From assembly GCA_964545075.1 (NCBI GenBank), contig CAZJFS010000166.1:1-9599 (forward strand): a DNA stretch of 9,599 nucleotides, written 5' to 3'. Below, piece after piece: positions 6,069-9,599 of this stretch. The number at the start of each line of letters is the position of its first letter. Within the stretch, counting starts at the first letter, position 1. Below the pieces are notes generated by a model that saw only the letters and a program-made list of their open reading frames with translations, did not search any database and was not told the origin of the DNA. A program made the translations under genes and the position numbers. This stretch comes from DAOPXV01 sp035352535 (GTDB lineage Bacteria > Muiribacteriota > UBA9980).

Positions 6069-6692
6069 TTGGACAAAAAATTTCTCGCTTCATCCCGGAA
6101 AAAGATACGCGCGTTCTTCGCCGGCGAGTTTAAGAAGTTCGGGTATTCCTATGAATCACTAAACTGGGAATCGCAGGTTTCACAATATACCAGGTTCGAA
6201 GTTCTTTCAAACATCGGCGAATTCGAAGGCGAAAAAATTCTCGACGTTGGATGCGGCCTTGGCGATTTTTTAAAATACCTGAAATTAAAAAAGATAAAGG
6301 CGGCATATGCCGGCATTGACATTTGCGATGAAATGATCGACGGAGCGAAAGAATATTTCAAGAAAAACCCTGACGCGAAATTCATGACCGGCGACATCCT
6401 CGAAGTCAAAAATGCCTCGAAATATGATTACGTGGTCTCATCCGGCGCCTTCAACATGAACCTGGGCGCCAACGATAAAATGATAAAAGCGGTTTTAAAA
6501 AAAATGCACGATATGGCTGGAAAAGCCGCGGCGGTTTCAATGCTGAGCACATACGAAACCTTCACGAATAGCCTTTATTATTATTACGATCCCCTCGAAA
6601 TATTCACGTTTTGCAAAAGCATCTGCGAAAAAGTCGTTTTAAGGCATGATTATATGCCGCACGATTTCACGATCATCATGTACAAAGGGTAA
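6069..6692 (+). CDS. Class I SAM-dependent methyltransferase
   Basis: This 207-residue protein is a Rossmann-fold methyltransferase of usual single-domain length. Motif I is ILDVGCGLGD at 57-66, the acidic residue after strand 2 is D84 in GIDICDEMI, motif III is GDI at 108-110, and the strand 4 region is YDYVVSSGAFNM at 119-130. The end (YYYDPLEIFTFCKS...LRHDYMPHDFTIIMY) recurs, as far as I recall, in small methyltransferases near flagellin or surface-glycan modification genes, but the substrate cannot be read from sequence. The start is TTG: AAGGGAGAG lies about 9 nt upstream and no ATG occurs before residue 89. It is transcribed alone from the promoter at 5871-5900, divergent from the pilus operon and convergent with the next gene. 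Confidence 0.85.
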   Translation: MDKKFLASSRKKIRAFFAGEFKKFGYSYESLNWESQVSQYTRFEVLSNIGEFEGEKILDVGCGLGDFLKYLKLKKIKAAYAGIDICDEMIDGAKEYFKKNPDAKFMTGDILEVKNASKYDYVVSSGAFNMNLGANDKMIKAVLKKMHDMAGKAAAVSMLSTYETFTNSLYYYYDPLEIFTFCKSICEKVVLRHDYMPHDFTIIMYKG

Positions 6693-6881
6693 ATTTGAAA
6701 GCCGCATGACTATAATTTCAATCCGTTTTTATCGTCTTTAGCGTTTTTTTCTTTTTCAGCTTTTTAAAGTGCCGTAACAAAAGTCAAAAAATATACATCC
6801 ATCATTCCAGCGCCGCCTTTTCACTAACATCATCAAATGCGATACCCGCCAAAAACCATAGCGCTTATCAGCTGGCCGGCC
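6693..6881. other. Spacer between convergent genes
   Basis: No reading frame of note lies here. The plus strand is T-rich at 6725-6765 (several TTTTT runs) without a clear GC stem, so termination of the gene at 6069 is not obvious. On the minus strand, just after the stop at 6882, GGCCAGC and GCTATGG could form a bulged stem followed by TTTTT, a weak terminator candidate for the gene at 6882-7877. Confidence 0.35.
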
Positions 6882-7877
6882 TTATTTCTTTCTCGCGACG
6901 ACCCACATGTGCGATGAAAGGCAGTTCGCAGCCAGAAATTTCTGGAACTTTTCGCCGAGCCTGTCCCACTCGTCGATAAGCAGATTCTTCAAAAACGGAT
7001 TTCCCGAAATGTCGAAAACTTTTGAGAGCGCCTTGATCCTGACAAGTTCCGCGTCCAGTTTTCCGGGCGTTAAAACTTCCTCGACCGCGAAACCGCACCT
7101 TTCAAGCAGAAGCGTCAGCGATTTCGGATGGAAATAATTCAAATGCTCAACGCCCGAGACGTTTTCCGAATGTTCCCTCAAAGTTATAAGATCGAAACCT
7201 TTAATGTTCGGAGTGGTGACGACGAAAAGCCCGTTCTTCTGAAGCGCGTTCGCGCAGGCCGCGAGAAAAGTTTCGGGGCAGAAAAGATGTTCGATGAGTT
7301 CAAAATTGGTTATGACGCCGACGTTTTTCAGAGCGGCATTTTCCACGGGTTTTTCGATCGTTTCGATGCCCTTCTGGCGGCATATCTCCGCTCCGCGGGC
7401 CGTAGGCTCGACGGCTATGACCTTTTTAAAAACGCCGAGTTTTTTTATCTCTTCGCAGAAAGTTCCGATGCCGGTGCCGACGTCTACTATCGAATTTTTA
7501 GAAGCTCCGTATTTTTCACAGAGTTTCGCGATAAGTCGGGCGCGCGGCGCGAATATTTTTTTCCGCCTCACGATTTCCGTGGCCTTTAAAACGTCGTTCC
7601 ACTGAACGGCGCTCTCGGAAACGCTGTAATGCTCTTTTATAAGTAATTCAAAAGTCGGCCGCGGATTAATAAAAAGCGTTTCGCAATCGACGCATTCAAC
7701 AAAATTAAAGCCGCCCTTTTCAAAAGCAGCGCGATTTTTTTTAGAACGGCAGGCCGGACAATCCACTTTGACGAATTTTTTCTTGTGCGCGAGTATCCGC
7801 GCGCTGTCCTCGCTCCAAAGTTTAGCGGACTCCTTCAGCATCGTCTCAGGTCTTATATCGCTTACCTTCATGGCCAT
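6882..7877 (-). CDS. Zinc-module class I SAM methyltransferase, polysaccharide-type
   Basis: The 331-residue protein opens with a treble-clef-like zinc module formed by C40, C43, C62 and C65 (CPAC and CVDC), closing with LFINPRP at 68-74. A Rossmann methyltransferase follows: motif I VDVGTGIG at 131-138, the acidic E157 in AVEPTA, NFELIEHL at 191-198, a TTPN stretch at 221-224, and HLNYFHPKSL at 245-254. This architecture is widespread in O-antigen, capsule and flagellar glycan clusters, where relatives methylate nucleotide sugars or glycan ends; the exact substrate is unknown. The start is ATG at 7877 with GGAGG six nt upstream. A second ATG two codons later is possible. It is divergent from the pseudaminic acid operon and has its own promoter at 7985-8014, so a role in the same glycan is plausible but inferred. 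Confidence 0.85.
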   Translation of the reverse strand: MAMKVSDIRPETMLKESAKLWSEDSARILAHKKKFVKVDCPACRSKKNRAAFEKGGFNFVECVDCETLFINPRPTFELLIKEHYSVSESAVQWNDVLKATEIVRRKKIFAPRARLIAKLCEKYGASKNSIVDVGTGIGTFCEEIKKLGVFKKVIAVEPTARGAEICRQKGIETIEKPVENAALKNVGVITNFELIEHLFCPETFLAACANALQKNGLFVVTTPNIKGFDLITLREHSENVSGVEHLNYFHPKSLTLLLERCGFAVEEVLTPGKLDAELVRIKALSKVFDISGNPFLKNLLIDEWDRLGEKFQKFLAANCLSSHMWVVARKK

Positions 7878-7925
7878 TTTTTTCCTCCAGATCTATCGTC
7901 ATTTTTTAATATTTCTCTTGAAATA

Positions 7926-7957
7926 ATTCCGGAATATTCAGCCGGCGCCTGGCCGGT
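7926..7957 (-). other. Palindrome and hairpin in the leader of the gene at 7877
   Basis: The leader between the promoter at 7985-8014 and the SD site at 7884-7888 contains a perfect 10-bp palindrome ATTCCGGAAT (7926-7935). Six bases further lies a stem CCGGC/GCCGG with a five-base loop (7942-7956), extendable by one G-U pair. They could affect transcript stability or bind a regulator. No T-run follows, so this is not a terminator. Confidence 0.35.
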
Positions 7958-7984
7958 CGCTTATCTTCCGCGAAAACGATTTTC

Positions 7985-8014
7985 ATCTTACATTACGCTT
8001 CCCGATTTTGTCAA
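7985..8014 (-). promoter_or_regulatory. Probable sigma70 promoter of the zinc-module methyltransferase gene
   Basis: On the minus strand a perfect -35 TTGACA (8014-8009) is followed after 18 nt by TAAGAT (7990-7985), a -10 with two mismatches. Start near 7978 gives a leader of about 100 nt. The poor -10 suggests a promoter that may need an activator. Confidence 0.5.
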
Positions 8015-8017
8015 GTC

Positions 8018-8059
8018 TATTCTCATTCTTCTGCCGTCATTTTTGTATTCTCATTCTTC
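8018..8059. repeat. Perfect 14-bp direct repeat between divergent promoters
   Basis: TATTCTCATTCTTC occurs at 8018-8031 and 8046-8059 with no mismatch, 28 bp apart start to start. The first copy begins 4 bp from the -35 of the minus-strand promoter and the second ends 1 bp before the -35 of the plus-strand promoter. Such placement fits paired binding sites for a regulator controlling both transcripts; this role is inference. Confidence 0.7.
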
Positions 8060-8060
8060 A

Positions 8061-8089
8061 TTGACATTAAATAATCTCTGTGTTATTAT
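8061..8089 (+). promoter_or_regulatory. Near-consensus sigma70 promoter of the pseudaminic acid operon
   Basis: A perfect TTGACA (8061-8066), a 17-nt spacer (8067-8083) ending in TGT, and TATTAT (8084-8089) make an extended -10 promoter with a single mismatch. The start is expected near 8096, about 80 nt before the pseF ATG at 8176. Confidence 0.8.
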
Positions 8090-8175
8090 GCTTTATGTAA
8101 TATTACTATGCTAAATGTGATTTAACGGTGAACGTAATTTCCGGCGCAAGCCATCGATCGGAGAACTTTTTTAAA

Positions 8176-8907
8176 ATGCTTACGACCAGAAACAAACCCG
8201 GCCTTCTGGCCATAATACCCGCCCGCAGCGGAAGCAAGCGGATACCGCTTAAGAACATAAAAGAATTCTGCGGCGACCCCATAATCGCCTATTCGATCAA
8301 AAACGCCATCGGATCAGAACTTTTCACAAGTGTCATGGTATCCACCGATGACGGCGGCATAGCCGGCGTCGCGAAAAAATACGGCGCCGAAGTCCCTTTT
8401 TACAGAACCCACCAAACATCCAACGACCACGCGACCCTTGCCGAGGTCGTCCTCGAAGTTCTCGATGAATATTCAAAAAAAGGCATGGACTTCGATCTGG
8501 TCTGCGTTATTCTTCCGACCGCGCCTTTTTTAACTTCAAAAACGATTAAAAACGGGCTCGACGCCCTTACAGGCGGCGATTTTGACGCCGTCTTCCCGGT
8601 CGTCCGGTTCGGTTATCCTATATATCGCGGCCTCAACCTTGAAAACGAAAGGGTCTCGATGATCTGGCCTGAAAATTTAAATAAAAGATCGCAGGACCTC
8701 AAACCGGCGTTCCACGACGCCGGACAGTTCTACTGGCTTAGAACGGAGGCCTTCCTGAAAGAGAAAAAAATATTCATGGATAATTCGGGCGGCATTGAAA
8801 TACCCGAAAGCCGTTCGCAAGATATCGACACCGAAGAAGACTGGAAAATTGCCGAATTTAAATATAAATATTTGATGGAGCTGAAAAAAAATGAAAAGCA
8901 AGTTTAA
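8176..8907 (+). CDS. pseF: Pseudaminic acid cytidylyltransferase (CMP-pseudaminic acid synthetase)
   Basis: The enzyme joins pseudaminic acid to CTP, giving the activated CMP-sugar used by glycosyltransferases that modify flagellin, pili or capsule. From the ATG at 8176 it has 243 residues, close to the family norm. The nucleotide-binding motif IIPARSGSKRIPLKNI is at 13-28 (Ser in place of the usual Gly after PAR). VSTDD is at 55-59, the NKRSQDL...FHDAGQFYW block typical of PseF rather than NeuA is at about 169-187, and QDIDTEEDW at 215-223. A GTG at 8128 would add 16 residues (MNVISGASHR...) but has no SD and falls outside the family start. The ATG has CGGAG about 12 nt upstream, so it is preferred. 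The last 17 nt overlap the next gene, so the two are probably coupled. Confidence 0.9.
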   Translation: MLTTRNKPGLLAIIPARSGSKRIPLKNIKEFCGDPIIAYSIKNAIGSELFTSVMVSTDDGGIAGVAKKYGAEVPFYRTHQTSNDHATLAEVVLEVLDEYSKKGMDFDLVCVILPTAPFLTSKTIKNGLDALTGGDFDAVFPVVRFGYPIYRGLNLENERVSMIWPENLNKRSQDLKPAFHDAGQFYWLRTEAFLKEKKIFMDNSGGIEIPESRSQDIDTEEDWKIAEFKYKYLMELKKNEKQV

Positions 8908-9514
8908 AACGGAACAGGAAAATTTCTGGGCGGGCGAATTTGGCGACGACTACATCAAAAGAAACGACGACAAAAAGATCCTGGCCGGAAATATTAATCT
9001 TTTTTCAAGCATACTCAAAAACACGTCGCCGATAAATTCTATAGTCGAATACGGCCCGAATATAGGGCTTAATTTAATGTCGCTGAAAACCCTGTTTCCC
9101 GAAGTTAAAATATCGGCCGTCGAAATAAACGAAAAAGCCGTGAACCAGTTAAAGAAAAACAGGGACATCGACGAAGTCCACCACGCCAGCCTTTTGAACT
9201 TCAAGACGCGCAAAAAATGGGACCTGACCCTTGTAAAAGGCGTTCTTATACATGTAAATCCCGACGAACTGCCCCAGGCCTACGAGCTTTTATATAAAAC
9301 ATCCGGCCGATATATATGCATCGTCGAATATTACAATCCCCGTCCGGTCGCCATCGATTACAGGGGCCATAAGGACAAACTTTTCAAAAGAGATTTCGCG
9401 GGCGAAATGCTCTCGAAATTCAAAGACCTTAAACTTGTGAACTACGGTTTTTCCTATCATCTCGATAATAATTTTCCGCAGGACGACCTTAACTGGTTCC
9501 TGCTCGAAAAATAA
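8891..9514 (+). CDS. Pseudaminic acid biosynthesis-associated methylase
   Basis: The 207-residue protein matches the family of methylases found in pseudaminic acid clusters: it starts with TEQENFWAGEFGDDYIKRN (7-25), has a motif I of the form VEYGPNIGLNL (52-62), an acidic E78 in AVEINEKAV, and GVLIHVNPDEL at 117-127. The motif I glycines are G55 and G59, fewer than the GxGxG of other SAM methyltransferases, but this form is the norm for the family as I recall it. The substrate is probably a pseudaminic acid derivative, its CMP form or a precursor; which position is methylated is unknown. The ATG at 8891 lies inside pseF, preceded by GGAG ten nt upstream in the end of that gene. A gap of 20 nt separates it from the next gene of the same operon. 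Confidence 0.85.
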   Translation: MKSKFKTEQENFWAGEFGDDYIKRNDDKKILAGNINLFSSILKNTSPINSIVEYGPNIGLNLMSLKTLFPEVKISAVEINEKAVNQLKKNRDIDEVHHASLLNFKTRKKWDLTLVKGVLIHVNPDELPQAYELLYKTSGRYICIVEYYNPRPVAIDYRGHKDKLFKRDFAGEMLSKFKDLKLVNYGFSYHLDNNFPQDDLNWFLLEK

Positions 9515-9534
9515 TCCGGAGGTATATTGAAGTT

Positions 9535-9599
9535 ATGAAATATTGCACAAGATGCGTAATGCCCGACACCAAACCGGACCTTTCCCTCGATTCCGAAGG
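9535..9599 (+). CDS. N-acetyl sugar amidotransferase, N-terminus (partial)
   Basis: Only the first 21 complete codons are visible, beginning MKYCTRCVMPDTKPDLSLDS, before the right edge. The CxxCVMPDT opening followed by a PxLxxDxEG stretch is the usual start of the N-acetyl sugar amidotransferase family (WbuX / PseA type), which uses ammonia from glutamine and ATP to turn an acetamido group into an acetamidino group; PseA does this on pseudaminic acid. GGAGG at 9518-9522 lies 12 nt before the ATG. A TTG at 9527 is out of frame. The place after pseF and the associated methylase supports the PseA-like role, but the rest of the gene, including the expected PP-loop, is outside the window. Confidence 0.8.
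   Translation, partial: MKYCTRCVMPDTKPDLSLDSE

Noticed and set aside
6725..6765. T-rich runs after the gene at 6069 as an intrinsic terminator.
   Set aside because: No GC-rich stem precedes any of the T-runs.
7128..7589. Plus-strand frame of 153 codons inside the zinc-module methyltransferase gene.
   Set aside because: Antisense shadow; the minus-strand protein has all methyltransferase motifs and a strong SD.
8128..8175. GTG start for pseF giving 16 more residues.
   Set aside because: No SD, and PseF proteins begin just before the IIPAR motif; it remains possible since it lies after the predicted transcription start.
1..9599. CRISPR array, insertion sequence, integrase or defence system.
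   Set aside because: No regularly spaced repeats, no transposase or nuclease-type proteins and no terminal inverted repeats were seen; every substantial gene has a housekeeping, pilus or glycan assignment.

Overview
The window looks like bacterial chromosome from a type IV-pilus-bearing organism with a surface glycan that uses pseudaminic acid. Genes are tightly packed on both strands. Start codons vary (ATG, GTG, TTG), several genes have Shine-Dalgarno (SD) sites, and promoters are good sigma70 types, often with an extended -10. I saw no insertion sequences, integrase, CRISPR array, complete RNA gene or obvious change in base composition. The long HEAT-repeat/PilT fusion and the mid-range GC suggest an uncultivated, deep-branching lineage rather than a model group, but I cannot place it from sequence alone.

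Layout. Positions 1-62 (minus) hold the first codons of a gene that leaves the left edge and resembles the cyclodeaminase/cyclohydrolase family of folate enzymes. Positions 168-5755 (minus) form one apparent operon. In transcription order it encodes a prepilin peptidase (PilD), a PilV/GspI-like minor pseudopilin, a PilW/GspJ-like minor pseudopilin, QueC (7-cyano-7-deazaguanine synthase) and a 929-residue protein joining about 450 residues of HEAT-type repeats to a full PilT-type ATPase. A strong extended -10 promoter at 5764-5792 drives it. A divergent promoter at 5871-5900 faces a class I SAM methyltransferase gene (6069-6692). Its leader of about 160 nt contains an inverted repeat at the start site, a 38-codon reading frame and a hairpin followed by a U-rich run.

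Positions 6882-7877 (minus) encode a second methyltransferase with an N-terminal four-cysteine zinc module, of the kind common in polysaccharide clusters. Back to back with it, from 8061 onward on the plus strand, runs a pseudaminic acid operon: PseF (CMP-pseudaminic acid synthetase), a methylase of the pseudaminic-acid-associated family, and the start of an N-acetyl sugar amidotransferase that leaves the right edge. Between the two divergent promoters lies a perfect 14-bp direct repeat, one copy beside each -35 element.

How the genes work together. PilD would cleave and N-methylate the two minor pseudopilins encoded beside it, and the PilT domain would power pilus disassembly, with the HEAT region as a likely docking or control arm. 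The right half activates pseudaminic acid to its CMP form and probably decorates it by methylation and amidination for transfer to a surface protein or polysaccharide. Whether the pilus itself is the glycosylated target is inference from proximity only.

The most interesting observations are the HEAT-PilT fusion, the 14-bp repeat between the pse and methyltransferase promoters, the structured leader at 5901-6047, and queC inside a pilus operon.
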